From positions 2,046,001 through 2,110,000 of the forward strand of contig CP126124.1 in the NCBI GenBank assembly GCA_030123545.1: DNA of 64,000 nt, written 5' to 3'. A program made the position numbers and the translations under genes. Under the pieces are notes generated by a model, which worked only from the letters and a program-made list of their open reading frames with translations, did no database searches and was not told the DNA's origin. Numbering within the stretch: position 1 is the first letter of the stretch; each line of letters begins with the position of its first letter. Shown piece by piece: positions 18,062-27,384 of the stretch. The DNA comes from Burkholderiaceae bacterium. Its GTDB lineage: Bacteria > Pseudomonadota > Gammaproteobacteria > Burkholderiales > Burkholderiaceae_C.

Positions 18062-20199
18062 GCCGTTTGCTCCGCGGGCAGATTATCACCGTCCATGCCC
18101 TGATGCCGAAGCAGCGCGTCCAGCCGGGGTTCGCGGCCGCGGAACGCCTTGAACGATTCGATCGCGGGGCGGCTGCCGCCGACTTCGAGGATCTGCTGCA
18201 GGTAGCGCCGGCCGACGGCCGGATTCAGCACGCCTTGCGGTCCAGGCGCCTCCTCGAACCCCGCATACGCGTCGGCGCTCAGCACCTCGGCCCATTTGTA
18301 GCTGTAGTAGCCGGCCGCGTAGCCGCCGGCGAAGATGTGGCTGAAGCTGTGCATGGCCCGGTTCCACGGCGGGGGGGTCAGTACCGCGACCTCGGCGCGC
18401 ACCCGGTCCAGCAGCGGCTGCAAGTCCTGCGAAGGGTCGTGCTCGGTGTGCAGCAGCATGTCGAACAGCGCGTACTCGACCTGGCGCAGCGTCTGCAGTC
18501 CGCTCTGGAAGTTGCGGGCGGCACGCATCTTGTCGAACAGCGTGCGCGGCAGCGGCGCGCCGGTGTCGGCGTGCGCGGTCATCTGCTGCAGCACCTCCCA
18601 CTCCCAGCAGAAGTTCTCCATGAACTGGCTCGGCAGTTCCACCGCGTCCCATTCGACGCCGCTGATGCCCGACACGTCGTGCTCGTCGATGCGGGTCAGC
18701 ATGTGGTGCAGGCCGTGGCCGAACTCGTGGAACAGCGTCGTCACCTCGTCGTGCGTCAGCAGCGCCGGCTTGCCGTCGGTCCCTTGCGAAAAATTGCAGA
18801 CCAGCTGCGCGACCGGTGTCTGCAGCGTGCCGTCGTCCGGTCGCAGCCAGCGCGAGCGCATGTCGTCCATCCAGGCGCCGCCGCGTTTGCCGCTGCGCGC
18901 TGTCGGATCCAGGTAGAAGCGGCCAACGAGTTGCATGCCGCCTTGCGGCTGATCGCGTTCGATGCGATAAAACTCTACGTCGGGGTTCCAGACCGGCGCC
19001 GCATCGCGCCGGATACGGACCGCGAACAGCGTCTGGGTGATGTCGAACAGCCCGGCCAGCACCTTGGGCGCCGGAAAGTACTGCCGCACCTCCTGCTCGC
19101 TGAACGCGTAGCGCGCCTCCTTCAGCCGCTCGGCGATGTACGGCCAGTCCCAGGCCTGCGGGTCGGCCAGGGCCAGCTGCTCGCGCGCGAACGCCCGCAT
19201 GTCGGCCACGTCGCGCTCGGCATAGGGCCGGGCGCGCCGCGCCAGTTCGCGCAGGAAATCGATGACCTGCTTTGGTGACTGCGCCATCTTCGGCACCAGC
19301 GAGAGCGCGCCGAAGCTGGCGTAACCGAGCAGATGCGCCTCCTCGCGCCGCAACTGCAGCGTTTCGCGGATCAGCGCGGAATTGTCGAAGCGGCGCGCGT
19401 CGCCTTCGGACTGGTCGGAGGCGCGCGTCGCATAGGCGCGGTACAGCGCGGCGCGCAGTAGGTGGTCGTGCGCGAACTGCATCACCGGCAGATAGCAGGG
19501 CATCTTCAGCGTCAGCTTGAATCCGTCCTTGCCCTGGCCTCTAGCGTCGGCGCGCGCGGTCTGCTTCACGTCGCCCGGCACGCCGTCCAGTTCGTCCTCG
19601 CGCGCGTAGTAGGCAAAGTCGTCGGTCGCGTCGAGCACGTTCTCGCTGAACTTCTGCGACAGCTCGGCGAGCCGGGCCTGGATGTCGGCAAAGCGCTGCT
19701 TGGCCGCGCCCTGCAGTTCGGCGCCGGACAGCACGAAGTCGCGCAGCGCATGGGCGTGCGCCTGGCGCTGCTCGGCATTCAGCGACGCGGCGGCTATCGC
19801 CTTGTATTTCGCGTACAGGCGCTCGTCGGCGCCGAGCCGGGTCCAGAACGCGGTGACCCGGGGCAGGGCGTCGTTGTAGGCCGCGCGCAGCGCCGGGGTG
19901 TCGGCGACCGCGTTCAGATGGCCTACCGCGCCAAAGGCGCGTCCCAGGCGCTCGGTCGCGACGTCGAGCACCCGGGCGATTTCGGTCCAGTTCGCCGGAA
20001 AGTCCGGCTGCGTCACGCTTTCCAGCGCCGCGTCGGCGTCGGCCAAGAGGCGATCGAGCGCCGGCGCGACATGCTCGGGCGCGATGCGGTCGAACAACGG
20101 CAGGTCGGTGAAATCGAGCAGCGGGTTGTCGTCCGGCTGCGCCGCGGACGGAACGGAAGACGGAGCAGCGGATGAAACGGGGGGTGCAGCGGTGGTCAT
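18058..20199 (-). CDS. prlC: Oligopeptidase A (M3 zinc metallopeptidase)
   Basis: This cytosolic zinc peptidase degrades short peptides, including cleaved signal peptides. The 713-residue protein has the M3 zinc motif in TLFHEFGHGLHHML (HExxH) with the downstream third ligand Glu in GVEWDAVELPSQFMENF. Its N-terminal DNPLLDFTDLPLFDRI matches the E. coli PrlC start region (680 residues). I chose ATG 20199; ATG 20208 or ATG 20229, which directly abuts the folD stop (TGAATG), are also possible. It lies between folD and the redox protein, all on the minus strand and probably one transcript. Confidence 0.93.
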   Translation of the reverse strand: MTTAAPPVSSAAPSSVPSAAQPDDNPLLDFTDLPLFDRIAPEHVAPALDRLLADADAALESVTQPDFPANWTEIARVLDVATERLGRAFGAVGHLNAVADTPALRAAYNDALPRVTAFWTRLGADERLYAKYKAIAAASLNAEQRQAHAHALRDFVLSGAELQGAAKQRFADIQARLAELSQKFSENVLDATDDFAYYAREDELDGVPGDVKQTARADARGQGKDGFKLTLKMPCYLPVMQFAHDHLLRAALYRAYATRASDQSEGDARRFDNSALIRETLQLRREEAHLLGYASFGALSLVPKMAQSPKQVIDFLRELARRARPYAERDVADMRAFAREQLALADPQAWDWPYIAERLKEARYAFSEQEVRQYFPAPKVLAGLFDITQTLFAVRIRRDAAPVWNPDVEFYRIERDQPQGGMQLVGRFYLDPTARSGKRGGAWMDDMRSRWLRPDDGTLQTPVAQLVCNFSQGTDGKPALLTHDEVTTLFHEFGHGLHHMLTRIDEHDVSGISGVEWDAVELPSQFMENFCWEWEVLQQMTAHADTGAPLPRTLFDKMRAARNFQSGLQTLRQVEYALFDMLLHTEHDPSQDLQPLLDRVRAEVAVLTPPPWNRAMHSFSHIFAGGYAAGYYSYKWAEVLSADAYAGFEEAPGPQGVLNPAVGRRYLQQILEVGGSRPAIESFKAFRGREPRLDALLRHQGMDGDNLPAEQTA

Positions 20200-20229
20200 G
20201 CCCTGCATTTTGCGGCAGGGCCGCCGCAT

Positions 20230-21096
<867 letters not shown>

Positions 21097-21114
21097 CTTC
21101 GGTTTTTCAAATGA

Positions 21115-21168
21115 AAACGCCAGCAAGCCAATTGCGGGCGCTGGTTGTTAGCTATATAAATGGTAGCG
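21115..21168. repeat. Dispersed AT-cored repeat, copy 3
   Basis: The left part is CGCCAGCAAGCC, followed by a middle inverted repeat (AGC...GCT), and the right AT core is TAGCTATATAAATGGTAGCG. It fills the gap between folD and the response regulator. Its right end touches the regulator stop codon, as copy 1 touches the aminotransferase stop. Confidence 0.65.
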
Positions 21169-21795
21169 TCAGATCTTCGCGGTGGCCTGCCCGAGCGCGA
21201 TCTTCAGCAGGTCGGCGACAGTGTTCGCACCGAGCTTTTCCATGATGTTGGCACGGTGCGCTTCCACGGTCTTGATGCTGATCCCCAGGTCGTCGGCGAT
21301 CTGCTTGTTCAGGCGACCGGCGACGATGCGCTCCAGCACTTGCGCCTCACGCGAGGTCAGCTTGGCCAGCAGCGCGTCGCGGCTCGCCGCCTGCTGGTGG
21401 TCGTTGAAAGTGCTGCGCGCGGTTTCGAGCATGCGCTCGACCAGGTTCAGCAGTTCCTGCTCCTTGAACGGCTTCTGGATGAAATCCATCGCGCCCTTCT
21501 TCATCGTCGAAACCGCCATCGGCACGTCGCCATGGCCAGTGATGAACACCACCGGCAGCGGCGACTGGCGCTCGAGCAGGCGGTCCTGCAGGTCCATGCC
21601 GGTCATGCCGCCCATGCGGATGTCGGCGATCAGGCACGCGACCTCGCGCGGATCGTAACGGCCGAGGAACTGTTCCGCCGATTCGAAGCAACGGACCCGG
21701 TAGTCCTTGCCCTCGAGCAGCCATTGCAGCGAATCACGCACTGCCTCGTCGTCGTCGACCACGTAAACGGTTCCCTTTTTCGGAATCAGACTCAT
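21169..21795 (-). CDS. FixJ/TtrR-type response regulator with LuxR-type DNA-binding domain
   Basis: The 208-residue transcription regulator has a receiver domain (residues about 8-122) with acidic pocket DDDE at 14-17, phosphoacceptor Asp58 in CLIADIRM, Thr86 in FITGHGD and Lys108 in FIQKPFK. A LuxR/FixJ helix-turn-helix follows (LTSREAQVLERIVAG; NKQIADDLGISIKTVEAHRANIMEKL). Its ATG overlaps the stop of the sensor kinase by four bases, so the two form a coupled pair. The targets are unknown; the divergent aceE operon next to the kinase is an obvious candidate. Confidence 0.92.
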   Translation of the reverse strand: MSLIPKKGTVYVVDDDEAVRDSLQWLLEGKDYRVRCFESAEQFLGRYDPREVACLIADIRMGGMTGMDLQDRLLERQSPLPVVFITGHGDVPMAVSTMKKGAMDFIQKPFKEQELLNLVERMLETARSTFNDHQQAASRDALLAKLTSREAQVLERIVAGRLNKQIADDLGISIKTVEAHRANIMEKLGANTVADLLKIALGQATAKI

Positions 21796-24368
21796 GCAGC
21801 TACCTTGGCGCTCGGCGCCGTTGCTATTGAATCGCTAGTGCTCTCGTCAGGGCCGGTCAGCGGCAGCCAGAAGGAGAAGCGACAGCCCGTGATTTCGTCG
21901 CCATTGTAGATGTTCTCCGCCTGCATCCGGCCCTGGTGCGATTCGACGATGCTGCGGCACAGGGACAGGCCGATACCCATGCCTTCCGGCTTGGTCGAGA
22001 AAAACGCTTCGTACAGCCGCTCCATCACCTCGGGCGTGAGGCCCTTGCCCGAGTCGAGCACCGAGAACTCGATGACCGGCTGCGCGTCGCGATCGCGCGG
22101 CACGACGCGCAGTTCCACGCTGCGCTGCGCCGCGGGCCGCTCGGACGTTTCGATCGATTCGGCCGCGTTCTTCAGCAGGTTCACCAGCACCTGCTCGATC
22201 AGGATCGGATCGACGAGGATGCGCGGCAGCCGCGCGGCGACATAGTGGTTCAGCCGCACGTTGCGCCGGCGCAGTTCGATGCCGGCGAGCTCGACCGATT
22301 CGTTCACCAGCACGCCGACGTCGGCCAGCGTCCGGTTCGGCTCGCTGCGCTTGACGAACGAGCGTATCCGCTGGATCACCTGGCCCGCGCGCTGCGCCTG
22401 GCGCGCGGTCTTGTCCAGCGCGGCGAGCAGCTCGTCGTCGGAGATCTGCTGGGCGTTCAGGCGCGAGATCATGCCGTTGCAGTAGTTGTTGATCGCGGTC
22501 AGCGGCTGGTTCAGCTCGTGCGCGACGCTGGACGCCATCTCGCCCATCGTGATCAGCCGGCTCGCCGTCTGCGCGCGTTCGGCCTGCGACGCAGCCTGCT
22601 CCTCGGCATGGCGCCTGGCGGTGATGTCGGTCGCGATCACCAGTTGCGCGAGCCGGCCGTCGACCCAGGTGAGATAGCGCGAGCGCACCTCGAGCCAGCG
22701 TCCGAGCTCGGGCAGCAGCACCTCGGAATGGCCCGGTTGGCCGGCGGTCAGCGTTTCGGTCGGCAGGCCCATGTACATGTCGACGTCGTCCTCGGCGTCG
22801 TCGCCGCCCGAATGGCTGGCCGCGACCGCGCCGGCCTGCGCCAGCAGCTGCAGATGCCCGACGGTGTTCGAGCCGAACCAGAACCGGTACAGCTTGTTCG
22901 CGAACAGCAGTTCCTTGCTCCCGAGCGGCGCCACCGAAACCGACGCGTCGAGCGCCTCGAGCACGGTCGTGAAGCGCTCGTACGAGGCCGCGAGCTGGTC
23001 GCGGATCCGGTTCGGCTCGGTGATGTCGGTCATCGACGTCATCCAGCCGGTCTGCTGGCCGCGCGCGTCGATCAGCGGCGAGGTGTACATGCGCGCGTCG
23101 AACAGCGAGCCGTCGCTGCGCTTGACCCGCACCTGGAATCCACCCGGGATCGTGCGTCCGTTGATCTCGTCGTCGAGCCGTGCCGCGAGCGATTCCAGAT
23201 CGGCTTCGGGCCAGTACGGGAACGGCGCGTTGCGCCCCACCAGATCGGCGTCGTTCCAGCCGGTCATCTGGCAGAACGCCGCGTTCACGTAGGTGATCCG
23301 GCCGCGCATGTCGAGCGCGCGCATGCCGGTCAGCATCGAGTTCTCCATCGCGCGGCGGAAATTGGTCTCGGACACCAGCGCCTGCTGCGCCTGCACGCGG
23401 CGCCGGGTGTGGCGCCAGGTGGCGATCAGCATCCAGGCCGTCAGCACGCTCAAGGTGCAGACCAGCCAGAACAGGCCGCTGCCGACGATGCCGGTGGATG
23501 TGCGGTAGGCCTGGGCCCGGATCACCAGGCCGTTGCCGACCGGCGAGACCGGAACCTCGTAGGCGTTCGGCGGCGTGCTCCACGGCAGCAGACGCGGGCC
23601 GGGCTTGCGCGTCGGGACCGTGTTGCCCGCGAGCACATGGTCGTGGTCGTCGAGCAGCGTGACCGCGTACTTGGCGAGCACGTCGGGCGGCACGCCGTAG
23701 CGCACCAGGCCGTCGAGCGAATACTCGCCCAGCACGACGCCAGCGAAGCGGCCGCCGTCGGCGAGCGGAACGTGCAACTGCAGCAGCGCGACGCGGTCGT
23801 GCTGTGCCCGCGGCTGCGCATAGACCGGCTGCTGCAGCTCGCGCGCCAGGCTGTAGCTGTTCTCGGTGTCGCCGACGCGCAGGATCTGGCCGGCGACGCG
23901 CTGCTGCGCCGCCGGCACGCTGGGCGCCGACTGGCTTGCGACGATGCGGCGCCTTGCGTTGATCCAGGTGATCGCGAGCAGTTCCGGGTACTGCGCCTCG
24001 AGCGACTCGGCGCGCGCGGTGAACTCCTGCGCGTCGACGTCCTGGTTCGACACGTCGCGCGCGAGCCGCATCAACTGCTCCTGGCGTTCGAGCAGGCGCA
24101 GCCGCAGGCGCTGCTGTGCGTATTCGACATCGCGCTTGACCGCTTCCTGTTCGCGGTCCATTTCCTCGACCTGCAGGTACCAGAACGCGGTGACGATCGC
24201 TGCCAGGAACAGCAACACCGCGGCCAGCGGCGCGAGGATCGCGAGCCGATCCTGCCGCGCCGGGCTCTGGCGCCGCCACCAGCCGAGCCAGCCGTGGCGC
24301 CACGACGCGATCCGCGCACGCAGCGAGGCCGCCCGTGGCGGCCGTTCCGGCGACGGAAGTTCAATCAT
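21792..24368 (-). CDS. Membrane PAS-domain sensor histidine kinase (FixL/DctB-like)
   Basis: The 858-residue inner-membrane kinase has a basic N-terminus, a first membrane helix at about 43-66, a periplasmic sensor region of roughly 230 residues, and a second helix near 300-322. Two cytoplasmic PAS domains follow (NSMLTGMRALDMRGRITYVNA as the first; the second around ALDASVSVAPLGSKELLFAN). The transmitter has His617 in SSVAHELNQPL, N box VNLLKNAAESI, G1 LDSGKGL and G2 GMGIGLSLCRSIV. The extracytoplasmic arrangement suggests sensing of an external or periplasmic signal. The last residues (DSIATAPSAKVAA) are encoded by DNA resembling the dispersed repeat. It lies divergent from aceE. Confidence 0.92.
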   Translation of the reverse strand: MIELPSPERPPRAASLRARIASWRHGWLGWWRRQSPARQDRLAILAPLAAVLLFLAAIVTAFWYLQVEEMDREQEAVKRDVEYAQQRLRLRLLERQEQLMRLARDVSNQDVDAQEFTARAESLEAQYPELLAITWINARRRIVASQSAPSVPAAQQRVAGQILRVGDTENSYSLARELQQPVYAQPRAQHDRVALLQLHVPLADGGRFAGVVLGEYSLDGLVRYGVPPDVLAKYAVTLLDDHDHVLAGNTVPTRKPGPRLLPWSTPPNAYEVPVSPVGNGLVIRAQAYRTSTGIVGSGLFWLVCTLSVLTAWMLIATWRHTRRRVQAQQALVSETNFRRAMENSMLTGMRALDMRGRITYVNAAFCQMTGWNDADLVGRNAPFPYWPEADLESLAARLDDEINGRTIPGGFQVRVKRSDGSLFDARMYTSPLIDARGQQTGWMTSMTDITEPNRIRDQLAASYERFTTVLEALDASVSVAPLGSKELLFANKLYRFWFGSNTVGHLQLLAQAGAVAASHSGGDDAEDDVDMYMGLPTETLTAGQPGHSEVLLPELGRWLEVRSRYLTWVDGRLAQLVIATDITARRHAEEQAASQAERAQTASRLITMGEMASSVAHELNQPLTAINNYCNGMISRLNAQQISDDELLAALDKTARQAQRAGQVIQRIRSFVKRSEPNRTLADVGVLVNESVELAGIELRRRNVRLNHYVAARLPRILVDPILIEQVLVNLLKNAAESIETSERPAAQRSVELRVVPRDRDAQPVIEFSVLDSGKGLTPEVMERLYEAFFSTKPEGMGIGLSLCRSIVESHQGRMQAENIYNGDEITGCRFSFWLPLTGPDESTSDSIATAPSAKVAA
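21797..21838. repeat. Possible repeat copy forming the kinase C-terminal codons
   Basis: Read on the minus strand, an AT core CTAGCGATTCAATAGC is followed by a palindromic GGCGCCGAGCGCC-like middle and GGTAGCTGC. The layout matches the other dispersed copies but lies inside the last codons of the kinase gene and ends at its stop. Confidence 0.4.
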
Positions 24369-24454
24369 CGTTCGAGTGTAGGGTACCTTCGATAGGACTG
24401 AAGACAGCCGCTCGATGTTCCAGAGTTTTATATTGTGATGTTACAAGTTATTAT

Positions 24455-24483
24455 TTGAAATTAGAGAAAATAAATGGGATACT
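24455..24483 (+). promoter_or_regulatory. Putative sigma-70 promoter of aceE-aceF-lpdA
   Basis: TTGAAA (24455-24460) and GATACT (24478-24483) are spaced by 17 bases, in an AT-rich island (about 24421-24480) that stands out in this GC-rich window. It lies 63 bases before aceE. Operators for the flanking two-component system could sit in the same island; none is recognised. Confidence 0.5.
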
Positions 24484-24546
24484 CGGACAACTGCTTCCGG
24501 ACCCGTACTAAATTACCCTCTCAACCCAGCAAAAAAGGAGACAAGA

Positions 24547-27291
24547 ATGTCCGCACTGCCCGACAACGCGGCTGGCACCGCAGCGAACGATCCCGATGCC
24601 GGCGAAACCCGCGAGTGGAAGGACGCGCTGGCGGCCGTCATCGAGAACGAGGGCCCGCAGCGTGCCCATGCCTTGCTCGAGCAACTGCTGGAGCACGCGC
24701 GCGAGAGCGGCATCGACATGCCGTTTTCCGCGAACACCGCGTACATCAACACGATTCCGCCGGATCAGCAGGAAGGCTACCCCGGCAACCTGGAGCTCGA
24801 AGGGCGGTTGCGCGCGTATATGCGCTGGAACGCGATGGCGATGGTCGTTCGCGCGAACCGGTTCGATCCGCCGGACGGCGGCTCGCTCGGCGGCCATATC
24901 GGCTCGTTCGGGTCGCTCGCGCACATGCTCGGCGTCGGCTTCAACCATTTCTGGCATGCCGACGACACCGACAGCGGCGGCACGCACGGCGGCGACCTGC
25001 TCTACATTCAAGGCCATTCGGCGCCCGGCATCTACGCGCGCGCGCACCTTGAAGGCCGGATCAGCGACGAGCAGCTGGTCAATTTCCGCCAGGAAGTCGG
25101 CGGCAAGGGGCTTTCGAGCTACCCGCACCCGTGGTTGATGCGGCACTTCTGGCAATTCCCGACGGTGTCGATGGGGCTCGGGCCGCTGATGTCGATCTAC
25201 CAAGCACGGTTCCTGAAATACCTGCATGCACGCGGCATTGCCGACACCAGCCAGCGCAAGGTCTGGGTGTTTCTCGGCGATGGCGAAATGGACGAACCGG
25301 AGAGCATCGGCGCGATCGGGCTGGCCGCGCGCGAGAAGCTCGACAACCTGATCTTCGTCATCAACTGCAACCTGCAGCGCCTCGACGGGCCGGTGCGCGG
25401 CAACGGCAAGGTCATCCAGGAGCTGGAGAGCCTGTTCCGCGGCGTCGGCTGGAACGTGGTCAAGGTGCTGTGGGGCGGTGGCTGGGACGCGCTCCTGGCG
25501 CGCGACAAGGAAGGCGCGCTGCGCAAGGTCATGATGGACACGCTCGACGGCGACTACCAGACGTTCAAGGCGAACGACGGCGCGTTCGTGCGCGAGCACT
25601 TCTTCGGCCGCGATCCGCGCACGCTGAAGATGGTCGAGCACATGAGCGACGACGACATCTGGGCGCTGCGCCGTGGCGGCCACGATTCGCTGAAGGTCTA
25701 TGCCGCCTACGACCGCGCGGTGAAGACCGTGGGCCAGCCGTCGGTGCTGCTGATCAAGACCGTGAAGGGTTACGGCATGGGCGAGGCCGGCGAAGGCAAG
25801 AACCCGGTGCACCAGACCAAGAAGCTCAACCTCGAAGAGATCCGCTACATGCGTGACCGCTTCAACATCCCGGTGCCCGACAGCGAGCTCGACAACCTGC
25901 CGTTCGTCAGGCCGGCGCCCGACACGCCGGAAGCGCACTACCTGCACGAGCGGCGCAAGGCACTCGGCGGCTACCTGCCGCACCGGCGCGCCAAGTCCGA
26001 CGAAAGCTTTACGGTGCCTTCGCTCGAGACCTTCAAGGCGGTGCTGGAACCGACCGCGGAAGGCCGCGAGATCTCGACGACGCAGGCGTACGTGCGCTTC
26101 CTCAACCAGCTGTTGCGCGACAAGGCGCTCGGCCCGCGCGTGGTACCAATCCTGGTCGACGAGGCGCGCACCTTCGGCATGGAAGGGCTGTTCCGCCAGA
26201 TCGGCATCTACAGCCCGGTGGGCCAGCTCTACACGCCGGTCGACAAGGCGCAGGTGATGTACTACAAGGAAGACAAGTCCGGCCAGATCCTGCAGGAAGG
26301 CATCAACGAGCCGGGCGGATTCGCGAGCTGGATCGCGGCGGCGACCTCGTACTCGACGAACAACCGCATCATGATCCCGTTCTACATCTACTACTCGATG
26401 TTCGGGTTGCAGCGCTGCGGCGACCTCGCGTGGGCAGCCGGCGACATCCAGGCGCGCGGCTTCCTGCTTGGCGGCACCTCGGGACGCACCACGCTGAACG
26501 GCGAGGGCCTGCAACACGAGGACGGCCACAGCCAGGTTCTCGCCGGCAACATCCCGAACTGCGTCAGCTACGACCCGACCTTCGCGCACGAGGTCGGCGT
26601 GATCCTGCACAACGGCCTGAAGCGCATGGTCGAGAAGCAGGACAACGTGTTCTTCTACATCACGCTGCTGAACGAGAACTACCCGATGCCCGGCCTGAAG
26701 GCCGGCACCGAGGAGCAGATCCTCAAGGGCATGTACCTGCTGCAGGAGGGCGCGCCATCGAAGAAGAAGGACGCGCCGCGCGTGAACCTGCTCGGCAGCG
26801 GCACGATCCTGCGCGAGTCGATCGCGGCCGCGGCGCTGCTCGAGGCCGACTGGGGCGTGTCGGCGAATGTCTGGAGCTGCCCGAGCTTCAACGAACTGGC
26901 GCGCGACGGACTTGATTGCGAGCGCTGGAACCTGCTGCATCCGACCGACAAGCCGCGTGCCCCGTTCGTCGCGCAGCAGCTCGAAAAGCACTCCGGTCCG
27001 GTGGTCGCGGCGACCGACTACGTGAAGGCCTATGTCGAGCAGATCCGGCCGTTCATGCCGGCGAACAAGGACGGCACGCCGCGCAGCTACAAGGCGCTCG
27101 GCACCGATGGCTTCGGCCGCAGCGACTTCCGCTACCGGCTGCGCGAACACTTCGAGGTCGATCGCCACCACATCGCGCTCGCCGCGCTGAAGGCGTTGGC
27201 CGACGAGGGAACGCTGCCGGCATCGAAGGCGGCGGAGGCGATCAAGAAGTACGGCATCGACGCCGACAAGGTCAATCCGCTGCACGCTTAA
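24547..27291 (+). CDS. aceE: Pyruvate dehydrogenase E1 component, homodimeric type
   Basis: AceE decarboxylates pyruvate with thiamine diphosphate and acetylates the lipoyl group of E2. The 914-residue, single-chain (alpha2) form has the ThDP motif beginning GDGEMDEPES and ending FVINCNLQ, the N-terminal catalytic region HIGSFGSLAHML...NHFWHA, and the C-terminal domain ending IDADKVNPLHA. E. coli AceE has 887 residues. ATG 24547 follows AAGGAG (24534-24539). It heads aceE-aceF-lpdA, with 93 bases to aceF. Confidence 0.97.
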   Translation: MSALPDNAAGTAANDPDAGETREWKDALAAVIENEGPQRAHALLEQLLEHARESGIDMPFSANTAYINTIPPDQQEGYPGNLELEGRLRAYMRWNAMAMVVRANRFDPPDGGSLGGHIGSFGSLAHMLGVGFNHFWHADDTDSGGTHGGDLLYIQGHSAPGIYARAHLEGRISDEQLVNFRQEVGGKGLSSYPHPWLMRHFWQFPTVSMGLGPLMSIYQARFLKYLHARGIADTSQRKVWVFLGDGEMDEPESIGAIGLAAREKLDNLIFVINCNLQRLDGPVRGNGKVIQELESLFRGVGWNVVKVLWGGGWDALLARDKEGALRKVMMDTLDGDYQTFKANDGAFVREHFFGRDPRTLKMVEHMSDDDIWALRRGGHDSLKVYAAYDRAVKTVGQPSVLLIKTVKGYGMGEAGEGKNPVHQTKKLNLEEIRYMRDRFNIPVPDSELDNLPFVRPAPDTPEAHYLHERRKALGGYLPHRRAKSDESFTVPSLETFKAVLEPTAEGREISTTQAYVRFLNQLLRDKALGPRVVPILVDEARTFGMEGLFRQIGIYSPVGQLYTPVDKAQVMYYKEDKSGQILQEGINEPGGFASWIAAATSYSTNNRIMIPFYIYYSMFGLQRCGDLAWAAGDIQARGFLLGGTSGRTTLNGEGLQHEDGHSQVLAGNIPNCVSYDPTFAHEVGVILHNGLKRMVEKQDNVFFYITLLNENYPMPGLKAGTEEQILKGMYLLQEGAPSKKKDAPRVNLLGSGTILRESIAAAALLEADWGVSANVWSCPSFNELARDGLDCERWNLLHPTDKPRAPFVAQQLEKHSGPVVAATDYVKAYVEQIRPFMPANKDGTPRSYKALGTDGFGRSDFRYRLREHFEVDRHHIALAALKALADEGTLPASKAAEAIKKYGIDADKVNPLHA

Positions 27292-27384
27292 ACGCAGTCG
27301 ATGCGACCGGGCACGGCGTGGCGCGCTGCGAGGAGGGCGCCACGCGTCGTGCAAGAACAAGCCCAATAACCGGAGACAGTCAAC

